Assembly (NCBI GenBank): GCA_017407325.1
Contig: JAFQWV010000009.1
Location: 1 to 64,000 of the forward strand
DNA: 64,000 nucleotides
Direction of reading: 5' to 3'
Origin: Clostridia bacterium
Lineage (GTDB): Bacteria; Bacillota; Clostridia; Christensenellales; Borkfalkiaceae
Every line of letters starts with the position of its first letter. The stretch's first letter is position 1. A program made the position numbers and the translations under genes. Positions 1 through 7,821 of this stretch are shown piece after piece. The notes under the pieces were generated by a model. That model had not been told where the DNA came from. It made no database searches and saw only the letters and a program-made list of their open reading frames with translations.

Positions 1-19
1 TTAAGTTAGTAAGTAATAA

Positions 20-97
20 TGGGGCGAGCGATGGGAATCGAACCCACGACCTCCAGGACCACAATCTGGCGCTCTAACCGACTGAGCTACACTCGCC
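20..97 (-). tRNA. tRNA-His (anticodon GUG)
   Basis: Full cloverleaf on the minus strand with encoded CCA at 20-22. The acceptor stem is followed by discriminator C73, which pairs with an extra 5' G (position 97). This G-1:C73 pair is the identity mark of tRNA-His. The anticodon GUG sits in loop UUGUGGU. The pair closing the anticodon loop (31-39) is A.C, an unusual mismatch. It lies last in a Gly-Arg-His series on the minus strand, probably one transcript. Confidence 0.95.
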
Positions 98-112
98 ACA
101 AAGTTTACTTAT

Positions 113-189
113 TGGCGCGCCTGAAGGGATTCGAACCCCTGGCACATGGCTTAGAAGGCCATTGCTCTATCCAACTGAGCTACAGGCGC
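113..189 (-). tRNA. tRNA-Arg (anticodon UCU)
   Basis: Minus-strand cloverleaf with encoded CCA (113-115), a GCGCCUG acceptor arm, a GUAGCUCAG D-arm start and a GGUUCGAAUCC T-arm. The anticodon UCU lies in loop CUUCUAA and reads AGA/AGG, the common arginine codons of an AT-rich genome. It sits 15 nt from tRNA-His and 35 nt from tRNA-Gly. Confidence 0.95.
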
Positions 190-224
190 ATTTTGTGCTA
201 AATATAGGCACGAGCCTGTTATAA

Positions 225-298
225 TGGAGCGGGTGATGGGAATCGGACCCACGCGACCAGCTTGGAAGGCTGGGATTCTACCATTGAACTACACCCGC
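225..298 (-). tRNA. tRNA-Gly (anticodon UCC)
   Basis: Minus-strand cloverleaf with encoded CCA at 225-227, acceptor GCGGGUG, discriminator U and a GGGUCCGAUUCCC T-arm. The anticodon UCC is in loop CUUCCAA and reads GGA/GGG. It is the first tRNA of the three in transcription direction. Confidence 0.95.
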
Positions 299-385
299 AC
301 TTCGCACAATGCCATAAAATTATAGCAAACCTATTCGTGCTTGTCAAACGATTTTAACCAATAAATTACAAAATTTTTAATAAAT

Positions 386-862
386 TTATAGGAATATTTT
401 TTCGTTTAGGGTTGCGACGGCATTTTTGCCGTTTATAACTAGATAACAACAACTTTTTTCAGCTGTAGAATATGATAGCGAGCCTGGATTTATCATTAAT
501 ATATTATCTTTTTCTACTATCGACTTTGAGTGAGTGTGTCCGTACAAAACGATATCAACGCCAATTTTCTTAGCGTACGAAAGTAGAAAGTCGGTTCCGC
601 GCTTAACACCGTATATATCGCCGTGAGTTAATAAAATTTTTCTATCTTCAATTTCGACGACCATTTCGCGTGAGCCTGTAACCCCAAGATCGCAATTTCC
701 GTCAACGGCGTAAAGCTTATCGAATATATCGCCAAATTCTATCATATCGCGCGCACCGTCGCCAAGATGAAAGATATAATCCGTTTCTTTCATAATAGGA
801 TAGGCTTTTCTTAATGCCGTTCTATTACCGTGCGTATCCGAAAAGATTAAAATAGTTTTCAT
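386..862 (-). CDS. YfcE/MJ0936-family metallophosphoesterase
   Basis: A 158-residue single-domain calcineurin-like phosphoesterase of the YfcE type, predicted to be a cytoplasmic metal-dependent phosphodiesterase. The metal ligands are all visible: D9 and H11 in SDTHGN, D35 in HLGDG, N56 in DGNCD, H80 in THGD, and H109/H111 in the C-terminal GHTHS. Length is normal for the family. The start overlaps the rdgB stop by 4 nt (ATGA), so the two are translationally coupled. YfcE members cleave artificial phosphodiesters, but their natural substrate is generally unknown, so no precise function is claimed. The rdgB-yfcE order is common in Firmicutes. Confidence 0.92.
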   Translation of the reverse strand: MKTILIFSDTHGNRTALRKAYPIMKETDYIFHLGDGARDMIEFGDIFDKLYAVDGNCDLGVTGSREMVVEIEDRKILLTHGDIYGVKRGTDFLLSYAKKIGVDIVLYGHTHSKSIVEKDNILMINPGSLSYSTAEKSCCYLVINGKNAVATLNEKIFL

Positions 863-1431
863 AATTTACCTAAAAGGTCGCGTATAGCGCGATTTCTATG
901 GCTTACAGAGTTTTTTTCTTCGCTAGTTGCAACGCCGAAAGATTTTTGTAGGTCGTAACTAAAAAATAGTGCGTCGTATCCAAACCCGTTAGTTCCAACT
1001 TCTTCAAGCATAATTTCGCCGTGCGTTTCACCGTTGCCTACGATGATAGTTCCGTCAATATCGTAAAAAAGTACTGTGGAGTGGAATTTTGCTCGTCTAT
1101 CCGTAACGCCTTGCAAATTTTTTAATAAAAGTTTTTTATTGTCCGCATCGTTTCCGTGACTTCCTGCATATCTTGCGCTAAAAACACCGGGCGCACCGTC
1201 AAGTGCTTCAACCATCAAACCACTGTCATCGCTTATAACTGCCACGCCGAGAGCTTCGCTTACGGTTTTTGCTTTAAGTAAAGCGTTTTCATAAAAAGTT
1301 TCGCCTGTTTCTTCAACGTCATCTAAAAAGCCTGCTTCGCTCATGGTGATTATTTCATAGTCATTTTTAAAGAGCTGGCGAAACTCTTTAATCTTTCCTT
1401 TGTTGTTGCTGGCAAGAACTATTGTTTTCAT
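859..1431 (-). CDS. rdgB: XTP/dITP diphosphatase (RdgB/HAM1 family)
   Basis: 190 residues, full length for the house-cleaning nucleotide pyrophosphatase that hydrolyses dITP, dXTP and XTP to monophosphates, keeping deaminated purines out of DNA and RNA. Family signatures are SNNKGK (8-13), the DDSGL metal/base motif (68-72), GAPGVFSARYAG, NGFGYDALF and the C-terminal SHRNRA. A ribosome binding site AAGGTG precedes the ATG. It is followed in a 4-nt overlap by the phosphoesterase gene. A hairpin terminator of the upstream dehydrogenase separates the two transcripts, so rdgB should have its own promoter in 1440-1490, although no clear consensus is seen there. Confidence 0.95.
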   Translation of the reverse strand: MKTIVLASNNKGKIKEFRQLFKNDYEIITMSEAGFLDDVEETGETFYENALLKAKTVSEALGVAVISDDSGLMVEALDGAPGVFSARYAGSHGNDADNKKLLLKNLQGVTDRRAKFHSTVLFYDIDGTIIVGNGETHGEIMLEEVGTNGFGYDALFFSYDLQKSFGVATSEEKNSVSHRNRAIRDLLGKL

Positions 1432-1488
1432 AATTTACACCTTAAAAACGCTGTTAAACGCGTTATATACCTACTTTTTTAGAAAAAT

Positions 1489-1519
1489 TAATTAAAAGTC
1501 GGGCAGAAATTGCCCGACT
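1489..1519 (-). terminator. Rho-independent terminator of the dehydrogenase gene
   Basis: On the minus strand, a 9-bp perfect stem (AGTCGGGCA / TGCCCGACT, loop ATTTC) is followed by TTTTAATT. It sits 6 nt past the dehydrogenase stop codon. Confidence 0.8.
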
Positions 1520-1524
1520 GAAAT

Positions 1525-2553
1525 TTAAAATTTATCGTTTTCTACTACGAGCATACTTTCGCAAGCGTTGTAACTAATATTTTTTCCTAAATCACAAATT
1601 ACAGGAATTGCTTGCTCGCTTTTTATCGTTTTAATCATAAATACGTCTGTATCAATGGCTTTATTCGCAAGAATATTAATAGCAGAATCGTATCTTCCAA
1701 AGCTGTTCGTTACGCAATTAAAGTTAAGTTGCTTGAGTAGAGCAGTGTTGAAGTTTATTCTAATGTTAGGCGAGCCGAAGCCTGCAAGACAAACGGTTGC
1801 GTTATTTGATGCAAGCTTAAGAGCAATATCCGTGTTAAGGTTAGCGCCCGTCATATAAACTACCTTGCCTGCAAGTCTGGCGCCCGTAAGCTCTGCAACT
1901 GCTTTTTCTATTTTATTATCTGCAAACAAAGTGTGATAGACACCGGCATTTTTAGCAAGTTCTAAATTTTTGTAATTGTTATCAACCAAAATTGGAACGC
2001 CTTGATAGTAGATGATAAGCTGAGCTAATATTATGCCAAGTACGTCACCGCCAACAATGACTACGTGTTCGCCTTTTTGAAGGTTAATAGCATCAACTAC
2101 TCTGTCGCTTACTGCAACGTGATCGATAAAAAGTGCTTCGGTTTCACTTACGCTTGGTGGGAGAAGAGAAACGCAGTCGTTTTCTGCAATAACGAAATCG
2201 CGCAAAAATCCGTCAACGTTTTTTCCTGCAACGTTAAAATTTGCACAGTGCTTAAAATCACCCTTAGCACACTCAAAACACTTTCCGCAGTTGGTTACAG
2301 GGTGAACAAAAACACTCATACCCCTTTCAAAGCCGAAGGCGTTATCACCGGAAGTTTCAATTACTTTGCCGATACCCACGCGACCTGGAATAATAGGGTA
2401 GTTTACGCGTGGATCACCACAAAAGGTTACGAAATCTTCTTGAATAAGTAAGGTTTTAGTTATTTTAACTTTTACACTTGAACTATTTTCGAAAAGTTCC
2501 TTTTTTTCAGTTGTGGAAATTGCGCCAGGCGCAGTAATTTGCAATCCTTCCAT
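1525..2553 (-). CDS. Zinc-containing medium-chain dehydrogenase-like protein lacking catalytic-zinc ligands
   Basis: 342 residues with medium-chain dehydrogenase/reductase architecture: an N-terminal GroES-like domain, then a Rossmann nucleotide domain with VGGDVLG (167-173). The structural zinc site is intact (C89, C92, C95, C103 in CGKCFEC...HC). The usual catalytic zinc signature GHE is replaced by GRV at 57-59, after C45-GDPRVNYPIIPG. The Cys-His-Glu catalytic set is therefore incomplete, and classical alcohol oxidation is doubtful. The substrate cannot be named. The gene is monocistronic between a clear promoter (2610-2638) and a terminator (1489-1519). AAGG precedes the ATG. Confidence 0.75.
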   Translation of the reverse strand: MEGLQITAPGAISTTEKKELFENSSSVKVKITKTLLIQEDFVTFCGDPRVNYPIIPGRVGIGKVIETSGDNAFGFERGMSVFVHPVTNCGKCFECAKGDFKHCANFNVAGKNVDGFLRDFVIAENDCVSLLPPSVSETEALFIDHVAVSDRVVDAINLQKGEHVVIVGGDVLGIILAQLIIYYQGVPILVDNNYKNLELAKNAGVYHTLFADNKIEKAVAELTGARLAGKVVYMTGANLNTDIALKLASNNATVCLAGFGSPNIRINFNTALLKQLNFNCVTNSFGRYDSAINILANKAIDTDVFMIKTIKSEQAIPVICDLGKNISYNACESMLVVENDKF

Positions 2554-2609
2554 AAAAATCCTTAAATAAGTTGTAAAATTTCAACTAAAATTGAAATATA
2601 CGCTATGAT

Positions 2610-2638
2610 ATTTTACTATAAATGAGAGTTTTTCGCAA
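2610..2638 (-). promoter_or_regulatory. Sigma-A-type promoter of the dehydrogenase gene
   Basis: Minus strand TTGCGA (2633-2638), 17-nt spacer, TAAAAT (2610-2615), about 55 nt upstream of the dehydrogenase start. Confidence 0.6.
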
Positions 2639-2738
2639 GTGTTTTTTTGTAAATTTGATATTTTAATGATATTTTAGTGTTAATTTTAGCAAAAAATGAT
2701 AAAAAGCTAAGAAATACGCCGAAATGCAAGAAAAATAG

Positions 2739-2767
2739 TTGACTTATCGCTTAAACTATAATATAAT
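2739..2767 (+). promoter_or_regulatory. Sigma-A-type promoter of rpmE
   Basis: TTGACT (2739-2744), exactly 17 nt, TATAAT (2762-2767). It directs transcription of rpmE with a leader of about 45 nt. Confidence 0.88.
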
Positions 2768-2776
2768 AACAAACGG

Positions 2777-2818
2777 CATCAAAAGGTAAATTGATGTAAC
2801 AACTTTCACGAGGTGAAA
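2777..2818 (+). promoter_or_regulatory. rpmE leader with hairpin over the ribosome binding site
   Basis: Two short stems are visible in the rpmE leader: CATCA/TGATG (2777-2796) and TTTCAC-GAG-GTGAAA (2804-2818). The second holds the Shine-Dalgarno GAGGTGA in its loop and 3' arm, directly before the ATG at 2820. Ribosomal protein L31 leaders are known in Firmicutes. Autoregulation here is an inference. Confidence 0.45.
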
Positions 2819-2819
2819 C

Positions 2820-3026
2820 ATGAAAAGCAATATTCATCCTAACTACAAGCAAGTTACGGTAAAATGCGCTTGCGGTGAAACCTTTGTTACAGGAACTACT
2901 AAAGACGTTGACGTTATCAAAGTAGACATCTGTTCAAAGTGCCATCCGTACTTTACGGGCAAGCAAAAACTAGTTGACACGGGTGGTCGTGTTGATAAGT
3001 TCAAGAAAAGATACGGTATTAACTAA
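2820..3026 (+). CDS. rpmE: 50S ribosomal protein L31 (zinc-binding C+ type)
   Basis: 68 residues, normal for L31, beginning MKSNIHPNY. It carries the zinc-binding cysteines of the C+ paralogue: C16 and C18 (CAC) and C38 and C41 (CSKC). In Firmicutes this form is the zinc-replete version, exchanged for a Cys-less RpmE2 when zinc is scarce; no RpmE2 is in the window. It is part of the ribosomal large subunit at the bridge to the small subunit. It has its own promoter, an SD in a leader hairpin and a downstream terminator. The following YqhQ/PrmC and PrfA genes form the usual rpmE neighbourhood. Confidence 0.97.
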   Translation: MKSNIHPNYKQVTVKCACGETFVTGTTKDVDVIKVDICSKCHPYFTGKQKLVDTGGRVDKFKKRYGIN

Positions 3027-3040
3027 TTTCGCCGTAATCG

Positions 3041-3072
3041 CAACTCTAGGTTCAGTCTTAGAGTTGTTTTTC
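3041..3072 (+). terminator. Terminator/attenuator after rpmE
   Basis: 8-bp stem CAACTCTA/TAGAGTTG with a 10-nt loop, followed by TTTTTC. It lies 15 nt after the rpmE stop and 26 nt before the next start, so readthrough into the fusion gene may be partial. Confidence 0.7.
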
Positions 3073-3097
3073 TATACAAAAGTTTTATAGGATAGTT

Positions 3098-4882
3098 ATG
3101 GGTAAAAAGCGTTGTAAAAAACCAAATAGAACGAGCATTGGTGGTCAGGCTGTACTCGAAGGCGTAATGATGCGCGGGGTAAGCTCGATGGCTACTTCCG
3201 TTCGCGACGAAAACGGTGACATCAGAGTAGAAACAAAGCGTATAACGCCTTCAGCAAAGAAGAACGTGATTTTGCGCTTGCCTATTATTCGTGGTGTCGT
3301 CAATTTTTTCGCGTCAATGGTAACTGGTATAAAAACACTTATGCGTTCTGCCGAAGTTTTCGGTGGGGACGAGCCGTCTAAGTTTGATAAGTGGCTTTCT
3401 AAAAAGTTAAAAATCGACGTTATGGATATCGTCATCTTTTTAGGCGTTGCGCTCGGCTTAGGGCTATCCGTGCTTTTGTTTATTTTGTCACCGCAATGGG
3501 TGGCAGAGCTCATTTCAAAATTTACAACCGTTGAAGAAAATAGTTTAGCGTTTAACTTTATTGAAGGCGGACTTAGAATGTTGATTTTTATTGCGTATAT
3601 TCTAATAATCGGCTTAATGAAGGACATAAAGCGCACGTTTATGTATCATGGGGCAGAGCATAAGACGATTTCTTGCTTTGAAGAAGGTAAGGAATTAACG
3701 GTTGAAAACGTTCGTGGCTGTTCGCGCGTTCACGACAGATGTGGAACGACGTTTATGTTTTTGGTTATGCTCGTAAGCATACTGGTTTTCTCGGTTGCAA
3801 ACTCTTTTTTGGGTGTTACGGGAATACTTCGTTCACTTATTAAAATTGCGTTATTACCACTTATTGCAGGTTTATCGTACGAACTTTTAAAAGGCTTAGC
3901 AAAAACCGATTGCTTTATTTTCTTCCCGATTAAGCTTCCGGGTTTATTATTACAAAAAATCACGACCAGAGAACCCACTGACGATATGATTGAAGTTGCA
4001 ATAACTTCTTTTAACGCAGTTCTTGAAATGGATGCAGACGAAACAATTCCTGAAAGACGGTTCATAACGGCTAGAAAAATCTGCGAGCTTAAAGAAGATA
4101 TTCTTAAGATTTTTAAAGATAACAACGTCGACGAAGAAAGCGATGCAGAGTGGATTGTTTCAATAGTTTGTAATATAAAGCGTTCGGAAATTAAAGACAA
4201 TCTCAAGTACGTTTCTCCAAGAGAAGTGGAAAAGGCTTATAATATTGCAAAAGAAAGAATTAGTGGTAGACCGCTTTGGTATATCATAGGTAACACCGAG
4301 TTTTACGGTAGAAAATTTAACGTAGACGAGCGTGTGCTTATTCCACGCCCAGAAACTGAAGAACTAGTCTATAACGCGATTAAATGCATAAATAAGGAAA
4401 GCAAAGTGCTTGATTTATGTACAGGTAGTGGCGCGATAGCCGTAACTGTAAAACTAGAAACTAACGCAGAAGTTTATGCAAGCGATATAAGCTTAGACGC
4501 GTTAGAAGTGGCAAAATTGAACGCTAGCGAGCTTGGCGCAGAGGTTAATTTTATCCAAAGTGATTTACTTTCAGAAATAACCGATAAATTTGATATGATT
4601 ATCTCAAATCCACCTTATATAAAGACCGAAGATTTAGAAAGCTTACAAAAAGAGGTTAAATTTGAACCTGTTTTAGCGCTAGATGGTGGAAATGACGGGT
4701 TAGATTTTTATCGTAAAATAACAGAAAGTGCAAAAAACAATTTAAACGACGGCGGTATTTTGATTTTTGAGTGTGGTATAAATCAAGCTCAAGATATAAA
4801 AAATCTTCTTGACGGCTACAAAAATATAGAAATTATAAAAGACCTTAACGGCATTGAAAGAATAGTAAAAGCGGAGTTATAA
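3098..4882 (+). CDS. prmC: DUF1385 (YqhQ-like) membrane domain fused to release-factor glutamine methyltransferase PrmC
   Basis: 594 residues, a fusion of two proteins that are normally neighbours. Residues 1-310 are a DUF1385/YqhQ domain: GGQAVLEGVMMRG at 15-27, membrane segments around 111-131, 160-173, 218-238 and 245-263, and the family motif YHGAEHK (183-189). Residues 325-594 are PrmC: an N-terminal helical domain, RPLWYIIGNTEFYG, IPRPETEELV, the SAM-binding loop DLCTGSG (439-445) and the catalytic NPPY (504-507). PrmC methylates the Gln of the GGQ motif of class-1 release factors, and its substrate gene prfA starts 1 nt after this stop. The role of the YqhQ domain is unknown. It may tether the enzyme to the membrane. 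Confidence 0.9.
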   Translation: MGKKRCKKPNRTSIGGQAVLEGVMMRGVSSMATSVRDENGDIRVETKRITPSAKKNVILRLPIIRGVVNFFASMVTGIKTLMRSAEVFGGDEPSKFDKWLSKKLKIDVMDIVIFLGVALGLGLSVLLFILSPQWVAELISKFTTVEENSLAFNFIEGGLRMLIFIAYILIIGLMKDIKRTFMYHGAEHKTISCFEEGKELTVENVRGCSRVHDRCGTTFMFLVMLVSILVFSVANSFLGVTGILRSLIKIALLPLIAGLSYELLKGLAKTDCFIFFPIKLPGLLLQKITTREPTDDMIEVAITSFNAVLEMDADETIPERRFITARKICELKEDILKIFKDNNVDEESDAEWIVSIVCNIKRSEIKDNLKYVSPREVEKAYNIAKERISGRPLWYIIGNTEFYGRKFNVDERVLIPRPETEELVYNAIKCINKESKVLDLCTGSGAIAVTVKLETNAEVYASDISLDALEVAKLNASELGAEVNFIQSDLLSEITDKFDMIISNPPYIKTEDLESLQKEVKFEPVLALDGGNDGLDFYRKITESAKNNLNDGGILIFECGINQAQDIKNLLDGYKNIEIIKDLNGIERIVKAEL

Positions 4883-4883
4883 G

Positions 4884-5957
4884 ATGATTTCCAAACTTGA
4901 AGGAATACTTACAAGATTTAATAAACTTACCGAACTTGTTTCAGATCCAAGCGTTATTGCTAAAATGGACGAATGGCAAAAGTACGTCAAAGAACGCGCT
5001 GAAATGGAAGAAACGGTAGAAAAGTATTTAGAATATAAGAAAGTCGAAGAAGACCAGAAGGGCGCGATAGAACTTCTTAGCGTTGAAACGGACAAGGAAA
5101 TGCGCGATATGCTTGAAGAAGAAGTTTATGCTTGCAAAGCGCAACTTGCTAAAATCACTGAAGAGCTTAAGTATCTTCTCATTCCTAAAGATCCGAACGA
5201 CGACAAAAACGTTATTTTGGAAATTCGTGGTGGTGCAGGTGGTGAAGAGGCAGCGCTATTTGCGTCAGAACTATACAGAATGTACGTTCGTTACGCTGAA
5301 AAAAACAGATGGAAGACTGAAGAAATTGAAGTCAGCGAAACGGAAATCGGCGGTATAAAAGAAGTAACTTTCTTGGTTAGTGGCAAAGGCGCGTACTCAA
5401 GACTTAAGTTTGAAAGTGGCGTTCACCGCGTTCAACGCGTTCCTGAAACTGAATCTCAAGGTAGAGTTCACACGTCGACTGCAACTGTAGCAGTGCTTCC
5501 TGAAGTTGAAGACGTTGAAGTAAATATCGAAGAAAAAGACTTAATTATTGAAACCTGTCGCTCAAGTGGTGCAGGTGGTCAACATATCAATAAAACAGAA
5601 TCCTGCATAAGAATGGTGCATATCCCTACGGGTATAGTCGTAAACTGTCAAGACGAGCGTTCGCAAATTAAAAATCGCGAAAAAGCTATGAAAGTTATGA
5701 AAAGTCGTCTATTTGACTATTACAATACTCAATACCAAAACGAATATTCTGAAAACAGAAAAAGTCAAGTTGGCACGGGCGACCGTTCAGAACGTATTAG
5801 AACTTACAACTATCCACAAGGTAGGGTAAGTGACCATAGAATTAACAAGACAATGTACAACCTTCCTGAGTTTTTGATGGGCGATATCGACGAAATGATC
5901 GAAGCGTTGATGATTGCAGACAGGGAAGCAAAACTCTCAAGCGAAAACTTAGATTAA
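4884..5957 (+). CDS. prfA: Peptide chain release factor 1
   Basis: 357 residues, normal for RF1, which reads UAA and UAG and triggers hydrolysis of peptidyl-tRNA. The codon-recognition tripeptide is P-E-T (187-189, within RVPETESQGR), the RF1-type PxT, where E. coli has PAT. The peptidyl-transferase motif GGQ is at 231-233 in SSGAGGQHINKT; its Gln is the target of PrmC encoded just upstream. RBS GCGGAG precedes the ATG, one base after the PrmC stop, so the pair is co-transcribed and probably coupled. Confidence 0.97.
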   Translation: MISKLEGILTRFNKLTELVSDPSVIAKMDEWQKYVKERAEMEETVEKYLEYKKVEEDQKGAIELLSVETDKEMRDMLEEEVYACKAQLAKITEELKYLLIPKDPNDDKNVILEIRGGAGGEEAALFASELYRMYVRYAEKNRWKTEEIEVSETEIGGIKEVTFLVSGKGAYSRLKFESGVHRVQRVPETESQGRVHTSTATVAVLPEVEDVEVNIEEKDLIIETCRSSGAGGQHINKTESCIRMVHIPTGIVVNCQDERSQIKNREKAMKVMKSRLFDYYNTQYQNEYSENRKSQVGTGDRSERIRTYNYPQGRVSDHRINKTMYNLPEFLMGDIDEMIEALMIADREAKLSSENLD

Positions 5958-6019
5958 TACAAAAGAATAATCAAATAAACTACTTATAGACGCACTTTTT
6001 AGTGCGAAAGGCGGAATTT

Positions 6020-7204
6020 ATGGCAATTTCAAACTTAGCTAGTAGCATTAAAGAATCAATGACTTTAGCAATTACGGCAAAAGCAAAAAAGTTAAAAGCA
6101 GAAGGAAAGTCTATTATCGGTTTTACCGCAGGTGAGCCTGATTTTGATTCTCCTGAAATTGTAAAAAGTAGCGCACACCACGCTATTGATATCGGCTTTA
6201 CTAAATACACTCCGGCATCTGGTATGCCCGAATTAAAATCTGCTATTTGCGAAAAATTGAAAAACGAAAACGGATTAGATTATAAGCCAAGCCAAATCGT
6301 TGTTTCAAGTGGTGCAAAAAGTTCGTTATACCACGCAATTTTAGCAATCGTAAATCCTGACGACGAAGTCATTATTCCAACTCCGTTCTGGCTTACGTAT
6401 GAAGAGCAAGTTAAGCTTGCTGGTGGTAAGTGTGTATTCGTTGATACGAGTAACGACGGTTACAAGCTTAACGAAAAACTTTTCCGTGAAAATATTACGG
6501 AAAAAACTAAGGCTGTAATTATCAACTCACCGTCAAACCCAACGGGTGCAGTTTATACTGAAGAAGAACTAAAAGTTATTGCAAAAGTGGCTCTCGAGCA
6601 CGATTTATACGTAATTTCTGATGAAATTTACGAAAAACTCGTCTACGGAATTGAACATAAATCTATCGCGCAAATCAGCCCTGAAATTAAAGAAAAGACT
6701 ATTGTTATAAACGGTATGAGTAAGGCTTATTCAATGACTGGTTGGCGTATAGGTTATTCTGCATCAAGCGAAGAGGTTGCAAAGGCTATGTCAAATATTC
6801 AAAGCCACACGACTTCTAACGCTTGTTCAATATCTCAATACGCATCTGTAACTGCACTTAAAGAAGCAGAACAATTTACTCAAGACGCTAAAAACATTTT
6901 TGCTGCAAGAAGACTTTTGATGATTGAGTTTGCTAAGAAGTTGAAAAACGTTAGCTACGTTGAACCACAAGGCGCATTCTATCTCTTTATCAAAGTATCG
7001 TCATACTACGGTAAGAAATTTAACGGCGTAGAAATTAAAGGCTCTATTGATTTTGCAAACGCACTTTTAGATTTTGGCGTTGCAGTAATTCCGGGTATTC
7101 CGTTTGGTGATGATAGCGCAATAAGACTATCGTACGCTGTTTCAGAAGTTGATATCGTAAACGGTTTCGATAGAATTAATAAGTTCTTAGACGCTTTAGA
7201 ATAA
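6020..7204 (+). CDS. Class I/II pyridoxal-phosphate aminotransferase (aspartate aminotransferase-like)
   Basis: 394 residues from the ATG at 6020, chosen because AAAGGCGG lies 5 nt before it; a longer GTG-initiated frame from 6002 lacks an RBS. It is a fold-type I PLP enzyme of the AspB/PatA group: FTAGEPDFDSP near the N-terminus, NPTG (173-176), the ISDEIYEKL strand and the PLP-lysine in SKAYSMTGWR (K235). The expected reaction is transfer of the amino group between aspartate (or an aromatic amino acid) and 2-oxoglutarate. The exact substrate is not decided by sequence. A small hairpin CGCACT-TTTT-AGTGCG (5991-6006) lies just before the RBS. Confidence 0.9.
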   Translation: MAISNLASSIKESMTLAITAKAKKLKAEGKSIIGFTAGEPDFDSPEIVKSSAHHAIDIGFTKYTPASGMPELKSAICEKLKNENGLDYKPSQIVVSSGAKSSLYHAILAIVNPDDEVIIPTPFWLTYEEQVKLAGGKCVFVDTSNDGYKLNEKLFRENITEKTKAVIINSPSNPTGAVYTEEELKVIAKVALEHDLYVISDEIYEKLVYGIEHKSIAQISPEIKEKTIVINGMSKAYSMTGWRIGYSASSEEVAKAMSNIQSHTTSNACSISQYASVTALKEAEQFTQDAKNIFAARRLLMIEFAKKLKNVSYVEPQGAFYLFIKVSSYYGKKFNGVEIKGSIDFANALLDFGVAVIPGIPFGDDSAIRLSYAVSEVDIVNGFDRINKFLDALE

Positions 7205-7263
7205 ACAAATTGTGATAAAATAAAGAAAAATTAATTTTTATCAAATTATTTTTCAAAAAAGTA

Positions 7264-7292
7264 TTGAAAAATTCTGCAAAATAAGTTATTAT
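7264..7292 (+). promoter_or_regulatory. Sigma-A-type promoter of the small P-loop gene
   Basis: TTGAAA (7264-7269), 17-nt spacer, TATTAT (7287-7292), about 32 nt before the start codon at 7325. Confidence 0.6.
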
Positions 7293-7324
7293 TTATATAG
7301 AAAGAAAATTTGGAGGCAAAAATT

Positions 7325-7735
7325 ATGATTAATCTTATATGTGGACCAAAAGGCACGGGTAAAACCAAAATTATTCTTGAAAAAATTGACGAAGCAATAA
7401 AAGTTGCAAAGGGTAACGTCGTTCTTATCACCGATAAGAAAATCAACACTGCTAAAATTGATTTTAACGTTCGTTGCGTAATTGCTGAAGAATATAACGT
7501 AAAAAGTGCTGAAGCGTTCCGTGGTTTCGTGAACGGCTTAGTTGCTGGTAATGCTGATATCGAATATTTATTTATCGACGGTTTAATCAGAATTATCAAA
7601 GATGACGAAGAAGGCTTAGATAACTTCTTTAAGGATATTGAAAGACTTGAAAAGGAATACGGATTTAAAGTAATTTTAACTATCAGTATTGCTAAAGAAG
7701 ACTTGCCTTGCTATTTAAAACAATACGCTATCTAA
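7325..7735 (+). CDS. Small P-loop ATPase-like protein of unknown function
   Basis: 136 residues from the ATG at 7325, which has GGAGG 8 nt upstream; an earlier in-frame TTG at 7310 overlaps that RBS and is rejected. The protein begins with a Walker A loop, GPKGTGKTK, directly after the first beta strand, and has a Walker-B-like strand YLFIDGL. No further conserved nucleotide-hydrolysis motifs or DNA-binding domain are seen. It is soluble with no signal peptide. It stands alone between its own promoter and a strong terminator. It may be a minimal ATP-binding protein. I cannot assign a role. Confidence 0.75.
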   Translation: MINLICGPKGTGKTKIILEKIDEAIKVAKGNVVLITDKKINTAKIDFNVRCVIAEEYNVKSAEAFRGFVNGLVAGNADIEYLFIDGLIRIIKDDEEGLDNFFKDIERLEKEYGFKVILTISIAKEDLPCYLKQYAI

Positions 7736-7751
7736 TAAATATCAAAAATTA

Positions 7752-7781
7752 ATCGGCAGATAGTTAAATCTGCCGATTTTT
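7752..7781 (+). terminator. Rho-independent terminator
   Basis: 9-bp perfect stem ATCGGCAGA/TCTGCCGAT, 8-nt loop, then TTTTTA. It is placed 16 nt after the P-loop gene stop and 40 nt before trpS. Confidence 0.88.
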
Positions 7782-7821
7782 ATCAAAATAGACATTTTAA
7801 CACGCTTATTTAGGAGCAATT

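Noticed and set aside
3730..4206. 158-codon frame on the minus strand in the fusion gene
   Set aside because: Antisense shadow of the DUF1385 part; no RBS or family match.
7782..7821. T-box before trpS, and 42746-42985 before leuS
   Set aside because: No T-box sequence (TGGNACCGCG type) or specifier structure is seen; the space before trpS is too short.
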